Source: Alphaproteobacteria bacterium
GTDB taxonomy: Bacteria; Pseudomonadota; Alphaproteobacteria; Rs-D84
Assembly (NCBI GenBank): GCA_015062445.1
Contig: SUUQ01000004.1
Coordinates: 1-64,000 of the forward strand
Direction of reading: 5' to 3'
Length of the DNA: 64,000 nt
Shown: positions 52,309 through 61,094 of the stretch, piece after piece
How positions within the stretch are numbered: position 1 is the first letter of the stretch
Layout: every line of letters starts with the position of its first letter
Made by a program: the position numbers and the translations under genes
Notes under the pieces: generated by a model
What the model was told of the DNA's origin: nothing
The model's input: only the letters and a program-made list of their open reading frames with translations
The model's database searches: none

Positions 52309-54202
52309 TTTTGCGACCTGGTTTTTTCTGTTTGGTATGGGTGCCTGTGCCAAAAACAATTTCACGAATTTCTGTACCCGTCAATGTTTCACGGTTCAGT
52401 AATTCATTTGCCAATTTTTCAACAATCTGTTTGTTCTTGGTTAAATGTTTTGTTGCATCGGCATGTGCCGCATCCAGCCAGGCACGAATTTCAGAATCAA
52501 CCAGTTCAGCCGTCTTTTCAGACGCATTTTCCAGCGCACCACGTGTACCGAATGTGCCAACCTGATTTATCGCAGGCAGGCCAACCTTTTTAGACAGACC
52601 GGCCGTTGTAATGGAATAACGTGCCAGACGGGTCGCCATGGCAATATCACTTTCCGCACCAGTCGTGATTTTGTCGGCACCAAAGAATATTTCTTCGGCA
52701 CAACGACCCGCCATCGCAATGGACAGGTTGGCACGAACCTCGGCCAGGGTCATGGAAACCTTGTCATCAATTGGCAGATGCTGGACCATGCCCAGGGCAC
52801 GACCACGGGGGATAATGGTTGCCTTGTGCACAGGGTCGGCAATGTCTTCGTACATCATGCTGACAAAGGCATGACCGGCTTCGTGATAGGCGGTTAACTT
52901 TATGTCTTCGGGACGCATCTTGCGTACTTTGCGTGGGCCCATAATTATCTTGTCACGGGCCTCTTCAATGTCATCGGGGGTGATTTCACTGCGGCCATTG
53001 CGGACGGCATGCAGGGCGGCTTCGTTTAACAGATTTTCCAGGTCGGCACCAGAAAAACCGGTTGTGCCACGGGCAATATCCTGCAGATTGACGGTGTCGC
53101 CAACCTTGACCTTTTTTGCGTACAGGTCCAATATTTCACGGCGACCGGCCATGTCGGGTAATTCAATGTAAACCTGGCGATCAAAGCGACCAGGACGCAA
53201 CAGTGCCGCATCCAGCATGTCAACACGATTGGTCGCACCAATCACAATTATGCCTGTGTCATTCGCAAAACCATCCATTTCAATTAACAACTGGTTCAAT
53301 GTCTGTTCACGATCTTGGTCGTTGTACGAGTGTGTGGAACGTTTTTGACCAATCGCATCAATTTCATCAATAAACAGTATACACGGAGCATTGCGTTTCG
53401 CCATTTCAAAGATTTCTTTTATCTTGGCAACACCCAGCCCAACAATTATCCCAGAAAAATCCGAACCAGATGCCGCAAAAAATGGAACATTCGCTTCGCC
53501 GGCAATTGCACGTGCCAACAATGTTTTGCCGGTTCCGGGCTGGCCAGACAATAATACACCACGTGGTACACGAGCGCCCAATGATTTATATTTGTCTTTG
53601 TTTTTCAAGAAATCTACAATTTCTGATAATTCCTGCTTTTCTGACTCAATGCCGGCAACGTCTGCAAATGTGGTCTTGGGTTTGCCAGTGGCAATCTTGG
53701 TCGGATTTTGTGCCATTAAACTGCGACCGATGCCGCCCGCACCACCACGGCGAAATCCACGCACAATCCAGAATATAAACAACAGTGTTAATGCCAGTGG
53801 CGCAAATGTTGCAACACTTTCCAGCCAGCCACGTGATGTGTCAATGGTTATCGATGCACCAGATTGTGCCAATTTTTCCAGCATTTCTGGGTCGTATGTT
53901 ATCGTGGCATTATACCTGGTGCCGTCCGATAATGTACCAGATGCATCGTTGCCGTTAATCGTCATTGTCTGAATGTCGCCAGAACGACGCAATACATCTG
54001 AAAAAGATAACTCAATCGGTTTGGCACTGTTCACATTGACCGAACCAGGCATGTTCATCCGCCCTGTGCCAGATATAACGTTCGCAATCAGTGCAAAAAA
54101 CAATGCACCAAATATTATTAAAAACCAATTCGAACTATCACGTTTAACCGAATTAGAGTTATTATTTCTTTTGCTGTCTTTGAAGTCTTTTAATTTTTTC
54201 AT
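52283..54202 (-). CDS. ftsH: ATP-dependent zinc metalloprotease FtsH
   Basis: 639 aa from MKKLKDFKDSKRN (54202), with an AGGAAG site. A first membrane helix (WFLIIFGALFFALIANVI), a periplasmic domain, a second helix around residues ~125-145, AAA module (GQPGTGKTLLARA, FIDEIDAIGQ, second-region-of-homology R), and zinc protease HEAGHAF. It degrades membrane and regulatory proteins. The start overlaps the end of tilS by 41 bp, so translation may be coupled. Confidence 0.96.
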   Translation of the reverse strand: MKKLKDFKDSKRNNNSNSVKRDSSNWFLIIFGALFFALIANVISGTGRMNMPGSVNVNSAKPIELSFSDVLRRSGDIQTMTINGNDASGTLSDGTRYNATITYDPEMLEKLAQSGASITIDTSRGWLESVATFAPLALTLLFIFWIVRGFRRGGAGGIGRSLMAQNPTKIATGKPKTTFADVAGIESEKQELSEIVDFLKNKDKYKSLGARVPRGVLLSGQPGTGKTLLARAIAGEANVPFFAASGSDFSGIIVGLGVAKIKEIFEMAKRNAPCILFIDEIDAIGQKRSTHSYNDQDREQTLNQLLIEMDGFANDTGIIVIGATNRVDMLDAALLRPGRFDRQVYIELPDMAGRREILDLYAKKVKVGDTVNLQDIARGTTGFSGADLENLLNEAALHAVRNGRSEITPDDIEEARDKIIMGPRKVRKMRPEDIKLTAYHEAGHAFVSMMYEDIADPVHKATIIPRGRALGMVQHLPIDDKVSMTLAEVRANLSIAMAGRCAEEIFFGADKITTGAESDIAMATRLARYSITTAGLSKKVGLPAINQVGTFGTRGALENASEKTAELVDSEIRAWLDAAHADATKHLTKNKQIVEKLANELLNRETLTGTEIREIVFGTGTHTKQKKPGRKNATKTKKQ

Positions 54203-55154
54203 TTTTCTTCCTGATACTTGTTTTTGCACCTTCGGGAACAATTAAAATCTGGTTCTTGAAACGCCGAATTGTGCAGTGTCCCAATGTAAACTGACAATCT
54301 TTGCGCAAATTACTTAGTGCGAAATTTAACGAATTCAAGCGCGGCTGATAGTCGTCCCCCCCAATAATTTGAATCAGTGTGCCGAGACACTTTAGCCCAA
54401 TGTGGGGCGGTACGTCAAATAGAAAAGAATCTGAAAATAATGCATAGCCATCATACAGCACATCAGATACACGGGCAGACACGTCTGATTCCAGCGAATC
54501 ACGGGTATGCCCCAGATTTTTAATCGCCAATAAAATGCGTGAATCGCTGATACCCAGTTTTTCATCCAGTAAATGACGATTCTGACGAATTTTAACACGG
54601 GTGTACCTGTCGTCATAATTCATTTCATCTTTGAAATACCTGATGTTATGTTGGTCGCAGTACGAAATCAATTCATGTCGAAACACGTCCAACAGTGGAC
54701 GAACAATCTGAATGCCGTCACGATACGACACAGAACGCATCGCAGACAAACCAATAACCCCACTGCCACGGGCCAGGTTCATCAGAAATGTTTCAATCTG
54801 ATCATCGGCCTGGTGCGCAACCAGCAATGTTTCAATACCGGTTTTATGACAAAAATCTGTCATGAACTTGTATCGGGCAGTGCGGGCGGCGGCCTCTAGC
54901 CCTGTGGTCGGCTTGTCATCGGTCCAATCAAACACATAACATGGAACGTTCAATTTTTTACACAATTGTGAGACATATGTGGCCTCGGTATCGGCAACAG
55001 GACGCAATTTATGATTCACGTGCAATGCAACAATGTCCATTCCCAATTCTGCCAACCAATGCAACAGGCATACGGAATCAACACCACCACTGACCGCAAC
55101 GGCCAATCGATGCCCGGAATATTTTTGAATAAATTTGACAAAATTCGGATTCAT
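54162..55154 (-). CDS. tilS: tRNA(Ile) lysidine synthetase
   Basis: 330 aa. PP-loop AVSGGVDSVCLLHW, then HHA-like VAHQADDQIETFLMNL and RPLLDVFRHEL. It makes lysidine at C34 of the Ile CAU tRNA, essential for reading AUA. A short C-terminal domain is followed by a very basic tail (RKKNEKIKRLQRQQKK) that lies within the overlap with ftsH. Confidence 0.95.
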   Translation of the reverse strand: MNPNFVKFIQKYSGHRLAVAVSGGVDSVCLLHWLAELGMDIVALHVNHKLRPVADTEATYVSQLCKKLNVPCYVFDWTDDKPTTGLEAAARTARYKFMTDFCHKTGIETLLVAHQADDQIETFLMNLARGSGVIGLSAMRSVSYRDGIQIVRPLLDVFRHELISYCDQHNIRYFKDEMNYDDRYTRVKIRQNRHLLDEKLGISDSRILLAIKNLGHTRDSLESDVSARVSDVLYDGYALFSDSFLFDVPPHIGLKCLGTLIQIIGGDDYQPRLNSLNFALSNLRKDCQFTLGHCTIRRFKNQILIVPEGAKTSIRKKNEKIKRLQRQQKK

Positions 55155-55169
55155 TGCTAGGGTATTGTA

Positions 55170-55178
55170 TGCTATAAT
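55170..55178 (+). promoter_or_regulatory. Extended -10 promoter of the LOG gene
   Basis: TGcTATAAT, a full extended -10 element, 29 bp before the start codon at 55207; no good -35 is visible. Confidence 0.5.
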
Positions 55179-55206
55179 TCAAAAAAATAAAGGAAAAAGA
55201 AATACA

Positions 55207-55758
55207 ATGTCAGGAAAATTAAAATCAGTGGCAGTTTATTGTGGCCATCAATTCGGTAATAACCCACAGTTTGAAAAAGACGCACGGGCCGTTGGGGAAA
55301 TGCTGGCAAAAAATGGTATTCAGATGGTGTTTGGGGGCGGCGATGTTGGACTGATGGGGGCGGTGGCAAATGCAGCCCTGGAAAATGGCGGCACAGTTAT
55401 TGGTGTTTCAACAGACGACGTTATCGCACGTCAGGAACCCGCACACCAGGGAATACAGGTACATGTCGTAGACGGTGTTAATGAACGCAAACAATGCATG
55501 TTCGAAATGTCAGATGCATTTATCATTATGCCGGGTGGAATCGGTACACTGAACGAATTGACCGATATCATGACAATGCAACAAATTGGCGAAACAAAAA
55601 AACCATTGTTCTTTTTTGACACAACCGATTTCTGGGATCCGTTGGCAAAACTAATTCATTTTATGTGGGAATGTGGTTTTATCGAAAACTTTGAAGACTA
55701 TGTAACGAACGTTGCACAATCAATCGATGAATTAAAAGAACAATTGTTAAAGTTCTAG
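55207..55758 (+). CDS. LOG family protein (TIGR00730; nucleotide 5'-monophosphate phosphoribohydrolase)
   Basis: 183 aa from MSGKLKSVAVYCGH (55207), after AAAGGA. A Rossmann-like fold with FGGGDVGLMG and the PGGIGTLNEL signature (PGGxGTxxE). The family cleaves the base-sugar bond of nucleotide monophosphates and is often misnamed lysine decarboxylase. It converges with the DUF167 gene, overlapping at the stop codons by 4 bp. Confidence 0.9.
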   Translation: MSGKLKSVAVYCGHQFGNNPQFEKDARAVGEMLAKNGIQMVFGGGDVGLMGAVANAALENGGTVIGVSTDDVIARQEPAHQGIQVHVVDGVNERKQCMFEMSDAFIIMPGGIGTLNELTDIMTMQQIGETKKPLFFFDTTDFWDPLAKLIHFMWECGFIENFEDYVTNVAQSIDELKEQLLKF

Positions 55759-55970
55759 AATTCAAATACCTTGTCACGTGATGTGGCACCACGTATCAAT
55801 TTTATGCTGGTCTTGGGAACATTATAATGTTCGGCCAGCATTTTTATTACATCATTCGTTGCCCGGCCATCAGTGGGGGCAGTTGTTGTGTGAACACGCA
55901 CCGTACCATCGGGTTGAACATCAACCCGATTGAACTTGGCACGGGGGATAACACGGACAGTAATTCTCAT
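55755..55970 (-). CDS. DUF167 / YggU family protein
   Basis: 71 aa. The pattern VRVIPRAKFNRV ... VHTTTAPTDGRATNDVI ... IRGATSRDKVF is the UPF0235/DUF167 family, whose function is unknown. It is coupled to the HIT gene upstream by a 4-bp overlap (ATGA). Confidence 0.9.
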   Translation of the reverse strand: MRITVRVIPRAKFNRVDVQPDGTVRVHTTTAPTDGRATNDVIKMLAEHYNVPKTSIKLIRGATSRDKVFEF

Positions 55971-56350
55971 GCGTGAAATTCCGCAACTAAATCACGAAAG
56001 GCACCAGTCTTGTCCCCGGATACCAGGTGCAGATGAAAATGAAATACAGACTGTTTAACAAATGGTGCATCAGCACCCGCATTGGCCAAACAATTGAAAT
56101 TGCAATCTATGCCCAGCTTTTCAGCAGTGTGGGCAAAACATTCCCAAAAACCAGTCTGTTCCGCAGCCGTGGCATTTTGGGCAAAGTCCAAAATATTCTG
56201 GTACGGCCCCTTGGGAATAACCAGAACATGGGTCGAAAACATCGGATTTATGTCATGAAATGCCATGGCATATTCGTTCTCATAGACCTTGTTCGTTGGA
56301 ATTTCACCACGTATCATTTTCGCAAATACATTGTTTTTGTCATATTTCAT
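55967..56350 (-). CDS. HIT family nucleotide-binding protein (HINT-like)
   Basis: 127 aa from MKYDKNNVFAKMIRGEIP (56350), after GGGGAA. Ends with the histidine triad HFHLHLVSG; the N-terminal CIFC-type segment is replaced by NVFAKM. It hydrolyses purine nucleoside phosphoramidates in known members. Co-transcribed with the DUF167 gene. Confidence 0.92.
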   Translation of the reverse strand: MKYDKNNVFAKMIRGEIPTNKVYENEYAMAFHDINPMFSTHVLVIPKGPYQNILDFAQNATAAEQTGFWECFAHTAEKLGIDCNFNCLANAGADAPFVKQSVFHFHLHLVSGDKTGAFRDLVAEFHA

Positions 56351-56393
56351 TTCATTCCCCTTGTTTTTCATGGATACCATATTAAAATATGGA

Positions 56394-56424
56394 CTTGAAA
56401 TCAACAGATTTTAGACTATATCAG
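56394..56424 (+). promoter_or_regulatory. RpoH-type heat-shock promoter of groESL
   Basis: CTTG (56394-56397), 17 bp, then ACTATATCAG (56415-56424). It fits the alphaproteobacterial RpoH consensus (CTTG - about 17 - CyTATnTnnG) at all but one base. No CIRCE repeat is present, so RpoH rather than HrcA control is suggested. Confidence 0.5.
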
Positions 56425-56453
56425 TCGTACATGGTTTACAAAGGAGTCTATTT

Positions 56454-56741
56454 ATGTTCAAACCACTGCATAATTATGTTCTGCTGGAAAGAATCGAAGA
56501 AGAAAATAAAACAGCCGGCGGAATTCTTATACCAGATAATGCAAAAGAAAAACCATCACGGGGACGTGTCATTGCAACAGGTGACGGCGCATTCAACGGT
56601 GATGATAAAATACCGATGACCGTCAAAACAGACGATGTTGTACTGTTCGCAAAATGGGCACCGTCTGCAAACGAAGTCAAACTGGACGGAAAAGAATATG
56701 TTTTAATCAAAGAAACTGATATTTTGGGAATTATTGAATAA
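56454..56741 (+). CDS. groS: Co-chaperonin GroES
   Basis: 95 aa, normal length. [23 protein letters not shown] matches the family start; the mobile loop ([17 protein letters not shown]) and VVLFAKWAP follow. It caps the GroEL ring. A clear AAAGGAG site precedes the ATG; groL follows after 14 bp. Confidence 0.97.
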   Translation: MFKPLHNYVLLERIEEENKTAGGILIPDNAKEKPSRGRVIATGDGAFNGDDKIPMTVKTDDVVLFAKWAPSANEVKLDGKEYVLIKETDILGIIE

Positions 56742-56755
56742 AAAGGAATACAATC

Positions 56756-58375
56756 ATGGCAAAAGATATTGTTTTTGATACAGATAAAATGGCGGCTGGG
56801 GTCGATAAACTGGCCAATGCCGTCAAAATCACAATGGGCCCCAAGGGACGCACAGTCGTTATCGAAAAATCATACGGGGCACCAGTCGCAACAAAAGACG
56901 GTGTCACAGTCGCCAAGGCAGTGTCACTGGCCGACCCACAGGAAAATGTTGGGGCACACATGGTTCAGGAAGTCGCAAAAAAAGCCGGCGATGATGCAGG
57001 TGATGGTACAACAACTGCAACTGTGTTGGCACAAAAATTAATCCGTGAGGGACGCCGTGTTATCGCTGCAGGCATGAATCCAATGGACGTCAAGCGTGGT
57101 ATCGATATGGCAACAGCTGCGGTTATCGCAGATATCGAAAAACATGCACGCCCTGTGCAAGGCAGCGCAGAAATCGCACAGGTCGCAACAATTTCTGCAA
57201 ATGGCGATGCGGATATCGGTGAAAAAATCGCAAACGCAATGGAACGGGTCGGTCAAGAAGGTGTTATCACAGTCGAAGAAGCAAAAGGACTGGATACAGA
57301 AATAGATGTGGTTGAAGGTATGCAATTCGACCAAGGATTTATGTCACCATACTTTGTCACAAACAGCGAAAAAATGCTGGCAGAACTGGATGGGGCACAA
57401 ATTCTGGTTTCAGAAAAGAAAATCACAGGGTTGCAGGCACTGCTGCCGATTCTGGAACCCGTTGCACAATCGGGAAAGCCACTGTTAATCATCGCAGAAG
57501 ACGTCGAATCCGAAGCATTGGCAACGTTGGTACTGAACCGTCTGCGTGGCGGGTTAAAGGTCTGTGCAGTCAAGGCACCTGGATTTGGTGACAGACGTAA
57601 AGAAATGCTGAAAGATATCGCAATCTTGACGGGGGCAACCGTTGTATCAGATGATATGGGAATGACATTTGAAAATATCAGCCCCGCTGTTCTGGGCAGT
57701 GCAAAAAAAGTTGTTGTGTCCAAAGATTCAACACTGATGGCACATGGCGCAGGCGATAAAAATGCAATTGCAGCCCGTGCAGATGAAATTCGTGCATCAA
57801 TCGCAAATGCAACCAGTGATTATGACCGTGAAAAGCTGTCAGAAAGATTGGCAAAGCTGGTCGGTGGGGTCGCTGTTATCAAAGTAGGCGGTATGACCGA
57901 AGTCGAAGTAAAAGAAAAGAAAGATCGTGTCGATGATGCGTTGGCGGCAACACGGGCTGCAGTTGCAGAAGGTATTGTCGCAGGTGGCGGTATCGCACTG
58001 GTACGGGCTGTGGCGGCACTGGGCAATGTTCAGGGCGCAAATCCAGACCAAAATGTCGGTATCGATATCGTACGCCGTGCAATAATCGCACCATGTGCAC
58101 AAATCGCCGAAAACGCAGGTGTGTCCGGCGAAATCGTTGTGGGCAAGGTTATGGATGCACACGATTATAATTTCGGATACAACGCACAAACCGGTGAATA
58201 TGTCGATATGATGGCTGCAGGTATTATTGACCCGGCCAAGGTGGTAAAGACTGCAATCCAGGCCGCCGCATCCACCGCAGGTGTTATGCTGACCACGGGT
58301 GCAGTTATGACAGAAATCCCAGAAGAAAAAGCACCAGCCGCACCAATGGGGGGCGGCATGCCAGGAATGATGTAA
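56756..58375 (+). CDS. groL: Chaperonin GroEL
   Basis: 539 aa. ATP-binding [12 protein letters not shown], hinge and apical regions intact, and the typical C-terminal Gly/Met-rich tail (MGGGMPGMM). A complete single copy, co-transcribed with groS and closed by a terminator. Confidence 0.98.
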   Translation: MAKDIVFDTDKMAAGVDKLANAVKITMGPKGRTVVIEKSYGAPVATKDGVTVAKAVSLADPQENVGAHMVQEVAKKAGDDAGDGTTTATVLAQKLIREGRRVIAAGMNPMDVKRGIDMATAAVIADIEKHARPVQGSAEIAQVATISANGDADIGEKIANAMERVGQEGVITVEEAKGLDTEIDVVEGMQFDQGFMSPYFVTNSEKMLAELDGAQILVSEKKITGLQALLPILEPVAQSGKPLLIIAEDVESEALATLVLNRLRGGLKVCAVKAPGFGDRRKEMLKDIAILTGATVVSDDMGMTFENISPAVLGSAKKVVVSKDSTLMAHGAGDKNAIAARADEIRASIANATSDYDREKLSERLAKLVGGVAVIKVGGMTEVEVKEKKDRVDDALAATRAAVAEGIVAGGGIALVRAVAALGNVQGANPDQNVGIDIVRRAIIAPCAQIAENAGVSGEIVVGKVMDAHDYNFGYNAQTGEYVDMMAAGIIDPAKVVKTAIQAAASTAGVMLTTGAVMTEIPEEKAPAAPMGGGMPGMM

Positions 58376-58386
58376 GCAAAAAAACA

Positions 58387-58412
58387 AAATCCCCCAAATC
58401 GGGGGATTTTTT
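58387..58412 (+). terminator. Terminator after groL
   Basis: ATCCCCC-n5-GGGGGAT followed by T6. Confidence 0.8.
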
Positions 58413-58593
58413 AATCCAATGACGAACAGGTAGACGAAATAAACATTATTCGCTGATAAATAGTCAGCGAAATACGACCATTAATTATTTTATGGTATTC
58501 CGCCTGGGATGTTATGGCCAAGATATCACACATTTTGAATACGGGTATATTTTGCTCTAACCTGATTTTTTCGATTTTTTGACCAACTGACAT
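58411..58593 (-). CDS. Mini HTH (XRE-like) protein, 60 aa
   Basis: MSVGQKIEKIRLEQNIPVFK begins a helix-turn-helix (MCDILAITSQAEYHKIINGR ... LTIYQRIM) with the Glu/Tyr/Lys-Ile-x-x-Gly pattern of XRE proteins. A GGGGG site lies eight bases before the ATG. The protein ends with hydrophobic residues and no C-terminal domain. It is preceded by a highly structured leader with a terminator-like stem, and converges with groL. Confidence 0.7.
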   Translation of the reverse strand: MSVGQKIEKIRLEQNIPVFKMCDILAITSQAEYHKIINGRISLTIYQRIMFISSTCSSLD

Positions 58594-58607
58594 AAGATAC
58601 CCCCATA

Positions 58608-58790
58608 TAAAAAATTAAAACCGCATTTGAAAACAAAAGCGGTTGGAGGTTAACAACTATTCAAGAAAGATAGCACTGTTTATTTAGATATATCACAGTC
58701 CTCCAACCATTTATGATTGGAGATTATTTGCGTCAATCAGACGTTCTTGAATAGGTTGTTATGCCTATGCACCAAAATGCTTTCAATGCA
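58608..58790 (-). ncRNA. Structured leader / candidate attenuator RNA upstream of the mini HTH gene
   Basis: Minus-strand transcript with a 16-bp stem P1 (58744-58760 with 58652-58667, one bulge) enclosing three hairpins: 58731-58743 (CGTC/GACG), 58701-58722 (9 bp, TAAA loop) and 58675-58699 (ACTGT/ACAGT). After P1, 58641-58649 can pair perfectly (9 bp) with 58700-58708, but the same bases belong to hairpin 2 and to the 5' arm of a terminator-like stem (58619-58624 with 58639-58644, then T-rich). The two states exclude each other, as in riboswitches or attenuators. The ligand is unknown. It may also act as a free small RNA of about 180 nt. Confidence 0.55.
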
Positions 58791-58796
58791 CTGTTA

Positions 58797-58825
58797 ATTA
58801 TACTGGCATGATATAAAATGTTCAA
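58797..58825 (-). promoter_or_regulatory. Promoter of the structured leader
   Basis: On the minus strand TTGAAC (58820-58825), 17 bp, perfect TATAAT (58797-58802). Confidence 0.7.
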
Positions 58826-58858
58826 CAATAAAATCAAAAGTCGCCCCCGCATAAGCAC

Positions 58859-58886
58859 TTGACATTTTTTATTTTTGTGCTATATT
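58859..58886 (+). promoter_or_regulatory. Promoter of the unknown gene at 58918
   Basis: TTGACA (58859-58864), 16 bp, TATATT (58881-58886), close to consensus. It is divergent from the leader promoter, whose -35 is 34 bp away. Confidence 0.7.
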
Positions 58887-58917
58887 GAGAACATACGATT
58901 ACCAAAGGACAATTAAA

Positions 58918-59433
58918 ATGACACAAAGAATTTCTATGGCGGAAATGTACGATATTGCAGCCGCCTTTATCACAGACAAAGATACAAAGGTTCAGGTTTT
59001 GGCAGATCAAGACCGTATAGAGTACACATTTACCAAGCATAAATTGGCAGACTATCCATATTGCTTGGTCATATCAATTGAACGTGGGGCACCACAAAAA
59101 TGCCGCCCGTATCTGTCGAAACGTGATGACGGCAATTATGATGTTGTTACCCGTGATAACAAACCTGGACACGTTTATCTGAAACGTGGAACAGGCGCAA
59201 CCGGGTATGCGGGTAATCGTGTACTGGTAACGGCCCAGACACGTAAAAATGTTGGTCGTGCGTTTGATAAAACACAACGTGATATCGTCAAGGCATTTAC
59301 ACGTTTTTGTTCACCTTCGTTCTTTAACGTGCATGATTTAGCAAGCAAACGTGCATCAGGACAACTGGCGACAAAAGATAACGATAGACTATTGTTTTCT
59401 GTTATTTATCGATTAAAAGAAAAAATACGATAA
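58918..59433 (+). CDS. Unknown protein with a strong promoter
   Basis: 171 aa from the ATG at 58918, after AAAGGA. Soluble, basic at the C-terminus, no signal peptide, no motif I recognise. The middle (KPGHVYLKRGTGATGYAGNRVLVTAQTRK) is Gly/Lys/Thr-rich and could bind nucleic acid, but this is a guess. It has its own near-consensus promoter and terminator, suggesting a single, well-expressed gene. Confidence 0.7.
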   Translation: MTQRISMAEMYDIAAAFITDKDTKVQVLADQDRIEYTFTKHKLADYPYCLVISIERGAPQKCRPYLSKRDDGNYDVVTRDNKPGHVYLKRGTGATGYAGNRVLVTAQTRKNVGRAFDKTQRDIVKAFTRFCSPSFFNVHDLASKRASGQLATKDNDRLLFSVIYRLKEKIR

Positions 59434-59473
59434 ATCATTATTTATACTGGATGGAAAAATATGTCCAGAAAAC

Positions 59474-59502
59474 AAAAAAATCCCCTGGTTGGGGATTTTT
59501 TT
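59474..59502. terminator. Bidirectional terminator
   Basis: AAAAATCCCC-n5-GGGGATTTTT, between the unknown gene and the end of comM on the other strand. Confidence 0.8.
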
Positions 59503-61021
59503 ATAACTTTACACCATATTTGCCACGGTTTATGGGGCGGTATGACAGGGCCTCGGTCAAATCGGACATTTCAATATTGTCTGAACCACGTAAATCGGCA
59601 ATCGTACGTGCCAAACGTCGAATACGATTATATCCACGGGCAGACATACCCATTTTTTCCGCAGCAGCATTCAAAAAGCCAGTTAATTCGGGTGATAATG
59701 CGGCATACTGTTCCAGGTCAGGACCGTCCAGCATGGCATTAACCCGCCCCTGGCGCTGAATCTGTCTGTCACGAGCAGCCACAACACGGGCACGAATTTC
59801 GGCACTGGTTTCACGTGGGGTGGAATCTGTGGTCATTTCCCAGGGCTTTACCGCATCAACATCAACATGCAAATCAATTCTGTCCAATAATGGCCCAGAA
59901 ATCTTGTTCTGATATGCTTCGGCACAGCGGGGCGCCCGTGAACACGACATTGCTGCATTGCCCAGGTGACCACATGGACATGGATTCATGGCGGCAATTA
60001 ACTGAAAACGGGCAGGATATGTCGCATTGCGGCGGGCCCGTGAAATTAAAATGCGACCCGATTCCATCGGCTGGCGTAATATCTCGAGTGTGGCACGATT
60101 AAATTCGGGCAACTCGTCCAAAAACAGCACACCGTTGTGGGCCAATGATATTTCCCCAGGACGGGCATCGGATCCACCACCCGCCAAGGCAACCGGACTG
60201 GATGTATGGTGAACACTGCGAAATGGACGTGATGATACCAGTCCCCCTGCCCCAAGACAGCCGGCAATCGAATAAATGGTCGATGTTTCCAATATCTCGG
60301 GTGCGGTCATTTCAGGCATTATCGTTGGCAGACGTGATGCCAGCATGGTCTTGCCCGACCCGGGTGGCCCAACCATCAACATCGCATGACCGCCCGCCGC
60401 AGCAATTTCCAAGGCACGCTTGGCCGCAGACTGCCCATGAACGTCCGACATATCCAGATTTGTGTTCAATGTGGTATCAGGTGAACTTAATTCGGGAACA
60501 GGTAAAATTTGCGTTCCTTTGAAATGATTTATCAACTGGACCACATGAAATGGGGCAACAATGTTCGTGTGCCCAGCCCAGCGGGCCTGGATTCCCTGGT
60601 CCCCGGGACAGATTATCCCCAGATTATGCGCATTTGCCCAAACAGATGCAGGCAGTACGGCATCAGTCTTGACAATGGCACCATTTAGGCCGACTTCGCC
60701 CAGGATAACATACCGTTCCAATTCTGATTCTGGCAGCACACCAATCGCACACAAAATGCCACAAAGTATCGGCAGGTCAAAATGTGAACCACTTTTTTCC
60801 ACGTCCGCAGGTGACAGATTTACCGTTAAACGTTTGGGCGGCAATGATAAATTTAACGCAGATAATACATTGCGTATCCGTTCTGCAGATTCTTTGACAG
60901 CACGGTCCGCCAAACCGATGATATTAAATTCAGGACGTGCCAATCCAGCAGATAACTGAACCTGGACATCAATCGGTGTGGCATCCATGCCATTAAATAT
61001 AATTGACTGTAATGATATCAT
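59501..61021 (-). CDS. comM: ComM/YifB family AAA+ ATPase (Mg-chelatase-like)
   Basis: 506 aa. Start MISLQSIIFNGMDATPI (61021). N-terminal Lon-like domain with FNIIGLADRAVKESAERIR, AAA+ core with Walker A GPPGSGKTMLA, Walker B FLDELPEF, and a Cys cluster CPCGHLG ... CSRAPRC. In Vibrio ComM drives branch migration in natural transformation; in many bacteria its role is unproven. Full length. Divergent from lepB. Confidence 0.92.
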   Translation of the reverse strand: MISLQSIIFNGMDATPIDVQVQLSAGLARPEFNIIGLADRAVKESAERIRNVLSALNLSLPPKRLTVNLSPADVEKSGSHFDLPILCGILCAIGVLPESELERYVILGEVGLNGAIVKTDAVLPASVWANAHNLGIICPGDQGIQARWAGHTNIVAPFHVVQLINHFKGTQILPVPELSSPDTTLNTNLDMSDVHGQSAAKRALEIAAAGGHAMLMVGPPGSGKTMLASRLPTIMPEMTAPEILETSTIYSIAGCLGAGGLVSSRPFRSVHHTSSPVALAGGGSDARPGEISLAHNGVLFLDELPEFNRATLEILRQPMESGRILISRARRNATYPARFQLIAAMNPCPCGHLGNAAMSCSRAPRCAEAYQNKISGPLLDRIDLHVDVDAVKPWEMTTDSTPRETSAEIRARVVAARDRQIQRQGRVNAMLDGPDLEQYAALSPELTGFLNAAAEKMGMSARGYNRIRRLARTIADLRGSDNIEMSDLTEALSYRPINRGKYGVKL

Positions 61022-61030
61022 GTCGGTTAT

Positions 61031-61065
61031 ATTATAACTTGAATTAAATTTCTGCAAGTTATAAT
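61031..61065. promoter_or_regulatory. Palindromic divergent promoter between comM and lepB
   Basis: ATTATAACTTG (61031-61041) and CAAGTTATAAT (61055-61065) are perfect inverted repeats (11 bp, 13-bp spacer). Each arm carries a perfect TATAAT for one direction and the -35-like TTG of the other, with short 15-bp spacers. Polymerases facing both ways would compete for the same DNA. Confidence 0.6.
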
Positions 61066-61094
61066 ATGTACACGATAAACAAAGGATTCTATAT

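Noticed and set aside
56350-56454. CIRCE operator before groES
   Set aside because: No TTAGCACTC/GAGTGCTAA repeat is present.
58608-58790. 6S RNA or tmRNA
   Set aside because: Size is similar to 6S RNA, but a multi-branched junction is predicted instead of a long rod with a central bubble, and no tag frame or tRNA-like ends exist.
58411-59433. Toxin-antitoxin pair (mini HTH and the 171-aa protein)
   Set aside because: They are divergent, have separate promoters 34 bp apart, and the larger protein matches no toxin family I recognise.
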